Assembly (NCBI GenBank): GCA_030248215.1
Contig: JASANG010004131.1
Span: 1-64,000, forward strand
Direction: 5' to 3'
DNA: 64,000 nt
Origin: Enoplolaimus lenunculus
Lineage: Eukaryota > Nematoda > Enoplea > Enoplida > Thoracostomopsidae
Part shown: piece after piece, positions 38,004 to 49,257 of the stretch
Numbering within the stretch: position 1 is the first letter of the stretch
Layout of the letters: each line of letters begins with the position of its first letter
Notes under the pieces: generated by a model
The model's input: the letters and a program-made list of their open reading frames with translations, nothing else
Database searches by the model: none
What the model was told of the DNA's origin: nothing
Program-made: the position numbers and the translations under genes

Positions 38004-38920
38004 ACTGTAATTGACGATTATTAAACTATAAACACCGTTTTTGCAACAAACATACGTATATTTAACTTTGCGTTTCGTTTTTGCTAAAAATAGTCAATAA
38101 GTGCGCATATTTTATAAATGAACCAAATGTAAACTTGGTTCCAAAAACACATCACAACAGCAACAAACGCGACACTGTTTTTACTTTAATATTTGTTTGT
38201 ATTCTCCCAATAATTTCAAATTTTTGTATCATGGTGTCTTCGTGTTTGCTGTGTTTGTTTTGCTATTGATTTTTTTACGTTTTGATTTTTGTACGTTTTG
38301 ATTTTACCCAAAACAGCCGACCGCCGCATCGCCAGAACAAACCGCACACAATTACTCACTGTATCCAGGGGAAAATTTTAACACTGGTTGCTGCATAAGT
38401 AATGTGGAATCCCAACCCTAGGATATCTGTTTTAAGTTAAGCTATACCATATAGAGCCCTTCACGAAAATTTTGCTGCGGATGCGGTGAGGCTCGAATCC
38501 ACGACGTACGGATTACCGGCCCAGTCTTTGAAAAAATTTGTCCCCCTGGCACGGTAAGCTGGGCTACGACGAGCAATTTAATCGGGTCAAAATAATACCG
38601 TAAACTACCAACTCCGGGCTAAACGTTCCTAAAAATAGCTGTTATTTTTCCAAAACTCCTTTTCTTTTTACTCCTGTTTCCGTGGGTGTCTTATGCATGT
38701 CACGTATGAGAGTCTGTCGCGAATGTTTCGAGACACACAAAACACAAAATAGACACACACAAGATTGTACTCCTGTTAGAATATTAAAGCCTGTGTTCAA
38801 ATTGAACATTAATAAACATATCTGTGTGCCCGACACGAAACAAGAGTGGTTACAACACTGTATGGTAACAACAATAAAGTACTATACATATTTCCAGCAA
38901 GTGTACAAAACACACATAAA

Positions 38921-39070
38921 GCCCGTAGCCAACTCACCTTGCTAAGGGTGCGAAAAAATTTTCAGGAGGGATATTCAAACGTTTTTAATGACTTGCAAGC
39001 AAGGTTGAAAATTAGAGGGCCAAAATTTTTCCAGATAGGGTAGAGCCACCCTGGCTCCCCCCTTGGCTTC
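38921..39070 (+). mobile_element. Family B element
   Basis: Starts GCCCGTAGCCAACTCACCTT, has ACTTGCAAGCAAGGTTGAAA inside and ends CCCCCTTGGCT. Confidence 0.75.
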
Positions 39071-39676
39071 CGATCCGTAATATACATAAAGCAATTCTAA
39101 ATGTGTACAGATTTGACTTCATATGTAGTAGTGTAAACAATTTATTTTCTAGTATATACCAAAACCATGTCCAGGTACACGGATGAGGGGATATATCCTT
39201 CCCTGAAAAGGTCTGCAGGTCCAAAAAACTGACTTTTAAGATGATTCTGCAGGTCCCAGAAGTTACAAAATTTTATTCACATGAGATTATTCTCTGCTGA
39301 ACACTGAAGTAATCCAGGTTTCTTCTCCGATATATACATACAGATAAATAGTCGTAAACATCACCTTGTATACACCATCATATAAAGAAACAAATATCCA
39401 AAATTGAATAGTGTGTTTATGAATAATAGACACATCTACATATTAAGCATTTAGTGTATAAAGTTTTGTACGCGACACTCACAAACAAATTTCGACAATA
39501 GACAATTCTACACTTTAGACACACACAACACATAAAGTCGGCACAGTTGTGTGTAGAGTATTGACATTTTGAGACACACACGAAATTCGGTGGTGTGCTA
39601 CAATTGGTCTCTCTCTCATATATTAACAATTACACAGGGACGGTGTAAGAAGTGAATATTGCACATCGTCGCTCAG

Positions 39677-40036
39677 CAGGGTGCAACCGGAGGTGAAAAA
39701 TACCGGAGCCGGAGGTCAACGAAACTTGCCGGAGCCGGAGATGGAGGTGAGGCGAAATTAGGTACTAAAAATAATGGTTAACTAGTTAATTTGAGCCAAT
39801 ATCTGTAATATGTTGTTATAAGTTGTTTGGTTTTGCGCTAATTTTCTGCGAAATTTTGGAAATCCTTTCCTGAAAATTGTAACAAAAGTGAAACAAAATG
39901 ATGCGCTAAACAGATAAATTTTGCACCATTATGCAAAATTTTACTACCGTAATTGCCGGAACCTCCGGCAAAAATTTTACCGGAACCGGAGGCCGATTTT
40001 CTGCCGAAGCCGAAGGAAACCTCCGGTTGTACCCTG
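39677..40036. mobile_element. Family L element (hAT-like MITE, CCGGA-rich)
   Basis: Ends CAGGGTGCAACCGGAGG and CCTCCGGTTGTACCCTG are inverse. The flanking 8-mers TCGCTCAG and TCGCTAAG match 7 of 8, as expected for a hAT-type target duplication. The interior is rich in CCGGAGCCGGAGG-like motifs. Confidence 0.85.
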
Positions 40037-40829
40037 TCGCTAAGTTAACGTTAAGGTTAATCGTAGTCAAGGTTTCAAAGCTTAAGGGCATTAATATAAT
40101 AGCGATTCTGTGATGAAGTTTTCGACCCAAAAAGTACGAATTTTTTACTATTTTGTAATATTGTTGAGTGTAAATTTATTAAAGGGTTAAGCCCTATTTA
40201 CACGTGCAAACTTTTGCTGTGAGATGTTGCAGCTGCAACTTGCACTTGCAAAGTTTGTCCAAAATCCCGTTCGAAAAACTTGCAGCTGCAAATAATTCAT
40301 TAAAAATCATAGCTAGGAATATTTAGTTTACATATGAGAATAACCATGCAAGTTCACTGAATTTATGGCAGCCGCTTTCTCATTGGCTTATGAAAAAATG
40401 CAGGTTCTGCGTGCAATTTACAGCTGGAAGTTCTCGCAGCAAAAACTTGCACGTGGGAATTGGACTTTAGCGACTTTGTGATGAAGTTTTGGGCAAAAAA
40501 AGTATACGTTTTTTACTATTTTGTTATTTTGATGGTTTTAAAATCGACGATTTGAAATTGTTTTGAAAATTAAGGTGGGCATGGATAATTTAAGAGTGTA
40601 TATCTTTAGGTAAAGGCTAAAAATATATCTTGCTTTTCGCTCGCCAAAGGATCTTTCACTACTCTATACCTCTCAGTTTTATGGTTCCAAAGGCGCAGTT
40701 TAATTGTGTTTCGTAAAATACGTGTTGTAAAGCAAGATTTCGGACTACAAAAACTGCGTATCATTTCTCGCTTTCGAGGTTTTCTTCAACTACCAAAAAA
40801 ACAGGTCGCATGTATCGGAAAAGAGTAAA

Positions 40830-41205
40830 CAGGGTGCAACCGGAATTCCGGTTCCGGTAGAGAAATCCGGTACTTTTCACATCCGGTTCCGGTAATAAAT
40901 CCGGTATTTTTTCACCGGAATTTTTATCTCATTCGAAAATTTAAGAAAAATTGGCATCAAACTGTTTGAGCGTGTATTGCCAAAAATTTCAATTTGTATC
41001 AAACTCCATATAGTTTGTCATGTGTTTTCACGTACTGCATTTGTTTCAGCATTTTGGCACTCTAACTTGTGTGCTTACAGCATTAAAAGCGATAAAATAG
41101 CGTTAAAAATGTATTTTTTCACAACAAGTATTATTTAATATTTTCCGGTTCCGGCATATTTATAACTATCCGGTTCCGGTATTTTATAATTCCGGTTGCA
41201 CCCTG
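40830..41205. mobile_element. Family L element
   Basis: A perfect 18-bp terminal inverted repeat CAGGGTGCAACCGGAATT. The interior near both ends is CCGGTTCCGGTA-rich. The flanking 8-mers agree at only 5 of 8. Confidence 0.85.
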
Positions 41206-41415
41206 ATAATAAGATAGCTGCTTTACAAATTTGTACTTTTGTACCACGACAATTGCATCAGGCTTCTCGCTCGCAACATTGTTTCACAACATAAATTGAG
41301 GTCGCCGTCAGAAATAGTTTATGGACCCGGCACCGTTAACTGTTGTCCAGAGAGCGACAATGAATGGGAATGCGTTTCTTTCCGCTGATCATGTAAAAAT
41401 TGTTGATACCTCTCT

Positions 41416-41594
41416 CAGGGTGCAACCAAAGGTGAAATATACCGGAGCTGGAGCCGGAACAGATAAATTTTGTGCAACTGTGAAAAATCTCACAAACCGA
41501 AATTGACGGAACCTCAGGCAAAAATTGTACCGGAACCTGAGCCGGAGGTCGGGTTTCTGCCCAAGTCGGAAGCGGAGGCCGGTTGTACACCCTG
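41416..41594. mobile_element. Family L element, short
   Basis: Ends CAGGGTGCAACCAAAGG and GGCCGGTTGTACACCCTG. The interior shares AACAGATAAATTTTG and GGCAAAAATTGTACCGGAAC with 39677-40036. Confidence 0.8.
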
Positions 41595-41754
41595 TCATCT
41601 GTATGCCAAAGTCATGTTTTTGTTTGTACATTTTACGACTAATATATGCCAAACATTTTCAGTGTTTCATGCGAAAATTTAGTGTATACAAAAATATATC
41701 AGTGACGGATGTAAGATTTTCTTGCAAGGGGATCCGAAGCTGGATTTTTTTATC

Positions 41755-41943
41755 GGCCCATGTTACTTTTCGGGCGTCCAGGTTTCTGGTGGGTCTATAA
41801 AAGAGTAGGTTTAAATTCTAGATTACAGTTTTTGCTTAGGCTTAGGCTTAGGCTTAGGAACACATTTTTGCAACACTTAGGCTCAGCCTTCGGCTTACAA
41901 ATACGCATAATCTACTGTTACGCCCCGAAAAGTAACATTGGCC
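41755..41943 (+). mobile_element. Family A element, complete with inverted repeats
   Basis: The left end GGCCCATGTTACTTTTCGGG and right end (reverse complement GGCCAATGTTACTTTTCGGG) form a 23-24-bp terminal inverted repeat. Between them are the CAGGTTTCTGGTGG segment and two hexamer blocks. This is the clearest reference copy of the subfamily with GGGGCGT ends. Confidence 0.85.
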
Positions 41944-42239
41944 ATAGTGCCGCTTCTAGGGTATCCGACACCACCCGTCTGAGATGCGAGATGGGACCCC
42001 GATTGGGGACATTTTATGATCTTGCGAAACATGGAAAAAGTTTAAAATTGTTACACCGACATCGACACAGCTCACGATAGAGACGACCGAGAAGCGAACA
42101 AGATTTTTTATTAAACCTCACTGCAATGTTCTAGTTAGGTTAGAATCGGACGTAATATATTAGAGTTCTAAATTCTTTAACCCGTTTCTGGGGTCAAACC
42201 ATTTGTTTGCGACGCTATAATGAGTAAGCCGAGCTGAAG

Positions 42240-42325
42240 ACTAATTTTTTTGCTTAGGCTTACATCACTTTTTAAATCCTTACGCTGCGGCATAGACTTT
42301 GGCTTACGTTTAGGAATATGTTTTA
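42240..42325 (+). repeat. Decayed family A core (also 43525-43612)
   Basis: AGACTAATTTTTTTGCTTAG precedes degraded hexamers. A second group at 43525-43612 has TAAGGCTTAGCCTTAGGCTT. Ends are not found. Confidence 0.45.
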
Positions 42326-42690
42326 GCACATATTTAACACAACGAAATCCTCCAAATAAAATGGTAAATGAAAGTTACAGGATGCAACGAAGGGTAAAAA
42401 CAAAGGTTAAAACCGGAGATTAACCAAATTGAATAATAACAATTAAATATGTTGTATTTGTTTACTAAATTCTAACAGTAAAATACAAAGTACAATTAAT
42501 ATTGACCAAACGTTATTTTAGAGAGTTTCTATTTTAGACAAATATCCATAGTCAATGAATTTTGGTCTAAAATTAAACCACACTAAGCACATCATTTTTG
42601 AGAGTATACGCGGCTTGTGTATGTGCAGTGTGTGATGTTATGACATATACATGCTCGTGCACAAATACCACCAGAGGAAATTAGGATATC

Positions 42691-42764
42691 GGCCGCGTGG
42701 GGTCATGGGTAGCGCGCTTGAGACTCGCGAGCGAGAGGTCCGAGGTTCGATTCCCGGCGTGGCC
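42691..42764 (+). tRNA. tRNA-Arg-like sequence, probably pseudogene or SINE head
   Basis: The 74-nt segment has a fully paired 7-bp acceptor stem (GGCCGCG with CGTGGCC, one G-U) and a perfect B box GGTTCGATTCC. The start GGCCGCGTGG matches animal tRNA-Arg genes. The D stem has a mismatch, the anticodon stem and loop cannot be folded canonically because of about 2 extra nucleotides, and the T stem pairs only 3 of 5. It is therefore likely a decayed tRNA gene or the head of a tRNA-derived SINE. Downstream sequence to about 42850 could be the SINE body. No A-rich tail is clear. Confidence 0.5.
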
Positions 42765-44207
42765 ATATCTTTCCGAGAAATTAAGGGGAAAACTAATTAT
42801 ATTCGCAGTATTTTGGGGAATGGGGTCATCCCAACTGTGCAGTTTTGACAATTTTTATACAACGGTAAGTTTAACTACCGAAATTGTCAAAACCACTATG
42901 GTAACAATTCTACACCGGAGCCGGAGTTCGATTTTCTACAGACGCCAGTGTCGTACCACTGTTGATAGCATAACGCATGACATATTACAACCGGACGCCT
43001 TAGTCCAGCTCTGGCATCATTTCTGCCGTTATTTTGGCCAACTTCGATAGTGAAATTTTGCATAGTTTTACAAAATTTTGTCGTTGGTGCGTTTGGTTTT
43101 AGCTTTTGATACAAGATTGAAAAAACCTGTCGGAATTTTTGAATCAGCAAGCCCAAAACCACAATTATTGACAACACTTGACAGTTAGAGATATTTGACC
43201 AAATTACCAAATTCAGATTTTGTCCATTTCCACATCCGGCACCCGTAAGTTTTGTTGTTGAACTCCGGCCCCGTTTCGACTGGCCAGACCATAGTGAGCG
43301 TGGGCCATTTTATCTGCCTACTTTTACCTTCGCCTACATCCAGTTTCGGTTCCGGCTAGTTTTCTCACGGACACGGGAACATTTTTTCTATAGGTAGGGT
43401 CGGGTCAAACAAAGGTTCGCAACCAATGGTCAAATAGTGCGGCGGTATCAGGTTCAAGATAAAAGCAAGAAATTTTACAGAGAGGCCTGTCCACTGGGAC
43501 ACAGGAAGACTGGAACTTAGCGACTAGAAACATACGGCTTGGCTTATGTTTAGGTCAGCACTTAGGCTAAAGGCTGCAGGTTAAGGCTTAGCCTTAGGCT
43601 TAGGCTCAGTTGGCAGACCGTTATAGTTTATAAAGGCCTGGATTATAGGGCGATTCTTAGCGTTTTTTCTAACAAGCAAAAATTATTGGTGAGTAAGCCA
43701 ACATTTTCAGCGTTTATCATGTTTCGATAAGTCATGATGTTGTCGACATTACCCAGTAGAAACGAAACTTTTAGTGCAGTGCAATAGATTCTACGGTTTA
43801 GAAAGTGTCTGCTGGGTTTGAAATCACTAAAATTTTTAGTTAACTTTTATAGACAACGAATGCTTAAGTTTTGCTGAAAGCAGGTAGGGCGTTATATGCT
43901 AACCTCACTAGCTGGCACTGTGATATCTCAACTGCATTATTCGAAAATGTCACTATACTTAAATATATGTGTGTGAATGGTAATCATGAGCCGTATTTTC
44001 AACTGCGTGCAGCACATATCACTAGTTTACGTTCTCAAACAACTCAACTCGTGCAGCTTGGGTTTCCAAAGCGCTTTTAATTCAAATATGTAAATTTTCG
44101 ACCGCAGCCATTCAATTGGTTCTTTAAAGTTTACACGACGTGCGACGCGAGCTGGTTATAGGTGCTACACACATTTGAGAATATTCACTATAAATTACAA
44201 CAATATC
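42765..44207. other. Unassigned DNA
   Basis: Holds a possible SINE body (to 42850), partial family L motifs at 42912-42960 and 43228-43275, and decayed hexamers. No exon is seen. Confidence 0.4.
44151..44190 (+). repeat. Repeated motif GGTGCTACACACATTTG
   Basis: CTGGTTATAGGTGCTACACA here. Similar sites are at 24868-24895 (CTGGTGATAGGTGCTACACA), 48452-48475 and 60232-60262. The unit around it is unclear. Confidence 0.45.
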
Positions 44208-44512
44208 TTATGGTTTTCTTCCCGCACCAAGTCCCGGAACACGAAATTGATCCTTTTGAGCTCCGCTGTCGCTTCCGTACACACGCTTTGGTCCACGATT
44301 GCTATCAGGAGGTACGGCGCAAAATGATCGTATTGCCAAATACAGCAAAAACACAGCGATTCCAATATAAGCCGAAACTGTTATAACAATGGTAATAATG
44401 CGTAAATCGTTCAAATACGAAGCCATATTGTGCAAATCGTCAAGCGCACGAAGCATTTTAGGATAATCTTCAGCCAGGTTGTCCATAGTTTGCCAGTTTT
44501 GGTTTACAGTTG
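44208..44512 (-). CDS. Candidate terminal exon: single-pass membrane protein C-terminus
   Basis: The frame is open from a splice-acceptor-like TTTTATAG (exon start 44512) to TAA at 44208. An in-frame TGA just upstream means it is either an internal-to-terminal exon or starts at ATG 44486. The product has an acidic and helical N-terminal part (DNLAEDYPKMLRALDDLHNM), then a strongly hydrophobic stretch of about 25 residues (ITIVITVSAYIGIAVFLLYL) that looks like a transmembrane anchor. A polar Gly, Arg and Lys-rich tail of about 35 residues follows. Codon use is mixed and protein-like, unlike the low-complexity frames in repeats. It lies 5.7 kb downstream of the BH3 exon on the same strand. The exon phase (one nucleotide carried in) does not match either obvious BH3-exon donor, so direct joining is unlikely. 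I do not recognise the family. Confidence 0.42.
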
Positions 44513-46730
44513 CTATAAAATTTCAACCGACGCCGCTAAAAGTACGCTATCGTTAAATGCTTGTTTAGATAGGTACTAGAAGCTGAAAAGTGGTACATGT
44601 TGTTCAGTGTTTTTAAAGCGTGTGATACTAATGGTTTTAGCGTCAAAATTTTTTATTTTCCCTAAAACACTGGGTGATGGACTATTTTTTAGGGTTCGAA
44701 TAATCGATAATTAGCAGGGCTTAAGCCGATGTCTGTCGTCTGCGTTTGGATCCGGTCCTGTAGTTGTGTGTAGCACAGAATTAAATTTTATTTTTTTCGT
44801 ATTTTTATAAACGCTCTGTCGCTCAGCAAGTTTGGGTTTTTATTTCGGAAGGCAAATTTCGAAACTTTAATTGCCAAGATGTATCAAAAAATAAACGTTT
44901 AACAATTACTTTTTGACAATGCAAAACCGAAAATTTGTTCACAGCTTAGATCTTCTGGCAATTCGCGATTACGGTGTCATTCTTCGAACTAGGCGGTGCA
45001 ATCGCCAGTTGGCAACAAAGGCGTCGCGACCACCCCCCATACCTCCCAATTGGGTTCGGACCACATAGGTCTGGGGCGCTCACTTTAGGGAAAAATGTGT
45101 TACAAAACAAACCTATTTATATTTTTCGCAATTGTTAGGAACTTTATTCGAAATACTTTAGGTAGAATATTACAAGCCTTGGCAGCAAATTCAGAGTTAC
45201 CCAATTATCGATTTTAAAATGATCTTTATTTTGGCGAAAGAACAGCATTGAGGTCAAAGCGATTGATCGAAGTTTAATTTTTGCTATTTTAGTTTTGCAA
45301 TACCGCTTAACCTTAAATTGTAACCCTGTAAGTGATTCGACTATTTTGAACTTTTCTAAAGTTGAGTCTGGCGAAAACATGTGGACCATAATTCTGCTCA
45401 TTGCGGCGCTGAAGGACCTTGTAATCGTTCACCATAGGCTCTGTCTTTTAGGTATGCAAACACTGATATATAGCCATCCCTATTGCGAAAATGGTCCGCG
45501 TACAAAGAACTGCCGGCAGACTTAACACTTAAGCCTCCGCTACAGTTACAGTTGTGGATCGTACCGCGGTTTTAAAACGCGATTTCTGTCGTGTCGCACA
45601 AGTTTCTAAGTTTACAAAATCCTTCAAATTCAGCGCCTTATCCAGGCCTAGAACCAACTCAGCTTACTAGGATTGCTAATCGTGTTCAGGACGGGCGGAC
45701 AAGACATTTTGGTGACTTACAAGCAAGGATGCAAATTTTTTAAGGGTGGGGGCAAAATTCTTCCAGAGAGGCTAAACCATCCATGGCATACCTCTGCCTA
45801 CGAGCTCGTGCCTATTTTGGACCGAAGTGAATGTCTCGCCTTATCACTTATTGGTTAAAACTGAAAACTGTAACGCGTTAAAAGTTGAATAAAAACACGA
45901 TTATGAAACAATTGCAGAGTGCATAATGAACAGCTTAATTGAACAGCATTACATTTCCCTATCTTGCAGCTTTCTCATACACTCGCAGCTGGCTCTGGTG
46001 AATCCAGGGGAACTGCTAACACGGCCATGACCCCGCAACAGGGATCAAAACCAACATTTTGTATTAGGATTTAGCACTTTAATTTTGCCTAGCATTTGCT
46101 AGCTTAGCTTGTAAGTTTATTTGCAATATATATTGCGCACAGTTTGGCCCTCTCGTCCGAAATGTATTGTGCTGTTTACTGACCGCCATAATCAGTTTAA
46201 ATATACGATAAGCGAAGAAAACTAACAGTATAAATGCACTGTTCAGAGCTCTTTTTACATCTTGCTGAACGCGGTAGTGAAAGATGTGTTTATCAGTGGT
46301 CTCCGATGTAAAGACAACCTAAAGTGCGAGTGCATTCAGGTTATATTTTAGTGCCATACCAGTGGTGGATCCAGAAATTTTCGAAAGGGAAGCCGAATGA
46401 GAACGGGGAAAAGAAAGAAACCTGGAGCCAAACGCCATTTTAGCGCCAAACCCAAATAGAAAATTTTGGTTTCGGTCCCTGTTGGGGGCCTGGGTGGCCC
46501 CTCTTGGTCTATCAGTGAAAGGTTTTTTTAAAAATATGACCCATGTTGGTTTGAGAAGAGAACTAGGCATACTAAACCTTCGTCTAATTGAAATTGTAGA
46601 CTCGGCGTTTCATTACTATGTAGCAAAACTATTACTTTTTTGTTTACGACATTGGCTCACATTTTGGCGTTTATTTCTTTTTGCTCGTAAAGTTAAGTAA
46701 CTTAAGTCGGCGAATTAAGAATTACTAAAG
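44513..46730. other. Unassigned DNA
   Basis: No exon is supported. It holds a family B relic and a GTGGTGGATCCAGAAATTT family C-like end at 46361. If the 44208-44512 exon is real, its preceding exon should lie here or beyond, but I could not find it. Confidence 0.4.
45647..45815 (+). mobile_element. Family B element, decayed
   Basis: GGCCTAGAACCAACTCAGCT, GTGACTTACAAGCAAGGATG and GCAAAATTCTTCCAGAGAGG keep family order, but the ends are mutated. Confidence 0.55.
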
Positions 46731-47178
46731 TACTGTATTGACCCGAATAAGTGGGGAGCACTGATATTTATTTGGCCTCTCCACAGGGTACCCCCTTGTT
46801 ATTCGGTTACGGACTGTTATTTATTTTTAACCCACGCTCCGCCGCCCTTCGTTACTGATATATATCCGGTACTGCAATTATCCGTTGAATTAGACATTTA
46901 TTTGTCGTGTGTCAATAGCTTGAGCGATAATACAAGGTAATAATTATGAATGCACTTGCAAAATTTAGGTACGCTTTAAAGTTTCGAACTCAAATTATTT
47001 GGTCCTGGAGCCATTTATGCGCTAAAATTAGGGATAATTGACATTTATGGACTCTAATTAAGATTTAGGGACTGTATCCGCTTACGGACTCTTATTAGGA
47101 ATACGGACTCCTATTGATTTGGACTCAAAATGGGAACCGTCCTCTTTTTACCCCCCTCTTATTCGGGTCAATACAGTA
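46731..47178 (+). mobile_element. Family D element, best-preserved inverted repeats
   Basis: The ends CTGTATTGACCCGAATAAG and CTTATTCGGGTCAATACAG are perfect inverse 19-mers, flanked by TA. The 448-bp copy has no long open frame. Confidence 0.88.
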
Positions 47179-47666
47179 TAAACTTTAGTATTTGCTAAGT
47201 TTTGCTTAAAAGTAACTTGCTTAAGTCATGTCTTAAGTAAATTCTTAACCTTTTGGACAAAAAGAAAGAATTGTAAATTATGGAGCATTGCCATTAATAC
47301 AAAAAAGCTATAGGTTTACTTTATACTAAAGCTTTATACTAAAAAGATCCCGTAAGGCTACAATCTCAACTGAACCAGAGATAGTATCCAAGAACTGTTA
47401 GACTGCATATCATTGATTTTTAAGTGACTTAAGATTTACTTAAACTTAAGTACGCTTTAAGAAACGATAAATTTTTCAAGAGTATTTGCATACCAAATAC
47501 TTAATTATGAAGTCATACTTACGAAATGTTTCATGAACCCAATCAATGGCCGTGTTTCTGAAATTTTACTTCAATATTAACTTAAGTTTTGCTAAGTCAG
47601 ACATAAAGCTTTACTAATTCAAAACATAAATATTGTGAAGTGCACGGCAAATGTGAGTAAGTGCAA

Positions 47667-47828
47667 GACCCGTAGCCAGCTCACCTTGCAAGGAGGGCTA
47701 AAAGTTTTCCAGGAGGGGCACACAAGGGTTTTTAATGATTTAATAAAAGCAAGGTTGAAAATATTCTAGGGGGGGTCAAATTTTTTCCAGATGCGCTGAG
47801 CTCCCCTGCCTTCCCTTGGCTACGGGAC
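47667..47828 (+). mobile_element. Family B element
   Basis: Starts GACCCGTAGCCAGCTCACCT and ends CCTTGGCTACGGGACC, a good terminal inverted repeat. Confidence 0.8.
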
Positions 47829-48286
47829 CGGTAAGTGAGCAACCTGGATGCAATACTAAAAAATGAAACCTATAAGTTACCAATATTTTGACCCGGCTTA
47901 AGATAAAAGCATAGAATTATGTTTAGGATCACGTTTTACACTTAGAAAAAGACTTAATCTTACGTAGGCGGTTGACAAGTTAATTGCATGCCGCCGAAGT
48001 GTCATATGTCGAAATATCGTCGTAGCTTCAAGTGATATATACCGCATATTTGCCTTACATACATTCATTATATACGTTGGGTAAGTCTATTTTATGGTCA
48101 ACGAACCTTTTAAGCCAAACGAGTCAAAGGTAGAACCATGGTGATTATATGTTTAAACTGGTTAAACTTACTTGAGTTCTCAGGCAAGCAACACGAAGCA
48201 TATACGTTTACGATATGAGATCAACCTTGATACGAGCTGTGTATAAGTTTCAATGCATTTCAGATACACCGTTGCGTAAATTTGTT

Positions 48287-48433
48287 AGCCAATGTATACA
48301 AATGGACCAAACAGTAGTATAAGCATATTCATAAGCCTTAACCTAAGCATAAGTAAAAAATTCTCTAAAGCTTAAGCTTACTCTGTTGTGTTCCCGTAGA
48401 AAAACATTCCGTCCTTGATTTTTACATGGGTCA
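48287..48433 (-). mobile_element. Family A element, short copy
   Basis: Left AGCCAATGTATACAAATGG, one hexamer block, AAAGCTTAAGCTTACTCTG, and right ACATTCCGTCCTTGATTTTT then ACATGGGTC. Confidence 0.7.
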
Positions 48434-49257
48434 ATTTGCTAGACGTATTACTAACTGGTGATATATGCTACAAGTTCAGTATACTGACGCACGCCTGGCC
48501 AGATAAATGTGTTAAGGATTTTTAAACCTGTTTATATTCTAAAGTTTAACCATATCTAGGGTGGTATACAAAGGGAGTGATAGGAGGATATTGCCCTATA
48601 AGAAATGTCTAGTTACGCACAGGTCCGGGATTAGAAAAGTCGCGTGCCTCCGTACAGGTCCGAAGGGGCCCAATAAAATGTTTCACAACAGTTTTGCTTC
48701 GAGGTCCGTGAACAACTTTAGTTTGCCAATATGGGCACACTAAGGGTCGTCACCAATTGGCGGTTTGGGGACGCTTCCGCCGGTATTGGCTAGTAGTGAT
48801 TTAGTTCCGGTTTACTTCTGACCAATCACCAACAACGAATTGAGAACAACACTAGGGTTCGCTAGCACTGCACCGCCAAATGTTGCATTAATTTTAGAAA
48901 TCAATTGCACAACAGTTATTACAAACAATGTTCACCAATATGAGACGATCCGAAGCCAGCCTGGCGGTCTAAGGGGCAAACAAATTTCAGAAGGAGCGTG
49001 CGAAATTTTACATCATTTATAAACTAGGATAAAGCTTTTAGAAAGGGCGTAATTTTTCTTAAGGGTTGATTTGGGCAAGCCTCCATCTGGCTACGTACCC
49101 GTCAACAGACGGCTTCGACCGAATAAAAACAAATAATTTCATTATTTTTGTGAGTGCGAGACGATAAAATCTTGATGCTGGTGCAGAACTATCTTCTTAC
49201 TAAGCGACTTAGTTGTTGAAAAATCTGAAACAAAGAGTTAGCATATATTGAAGTAAT

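Larger units (their letters stand above)
36636..38920. other. Unassigned DNA between elements
   Basis: An ATG-started 62-codon frame at 37496-37684 has protein-like composition but no recognised family. 39071-39676 is AT-rich with repeated GACACACACAA-like motifs. Confidence 0.35.
47179..49257. other. Unassigned DNA
   Basis: Apart from the B and A elements, 48950-49110 has CGAAGCCAGCCTGGCGG and CATCTGGCTACGTACCC, which may be a decayed family B copy. No gene is seen. Confidence 0.4.

Noticed and set aside
42697-43050. 117-codon plus-strand frame
   Set aside because: It reads through the tRNA-like sequence and family L fragments.
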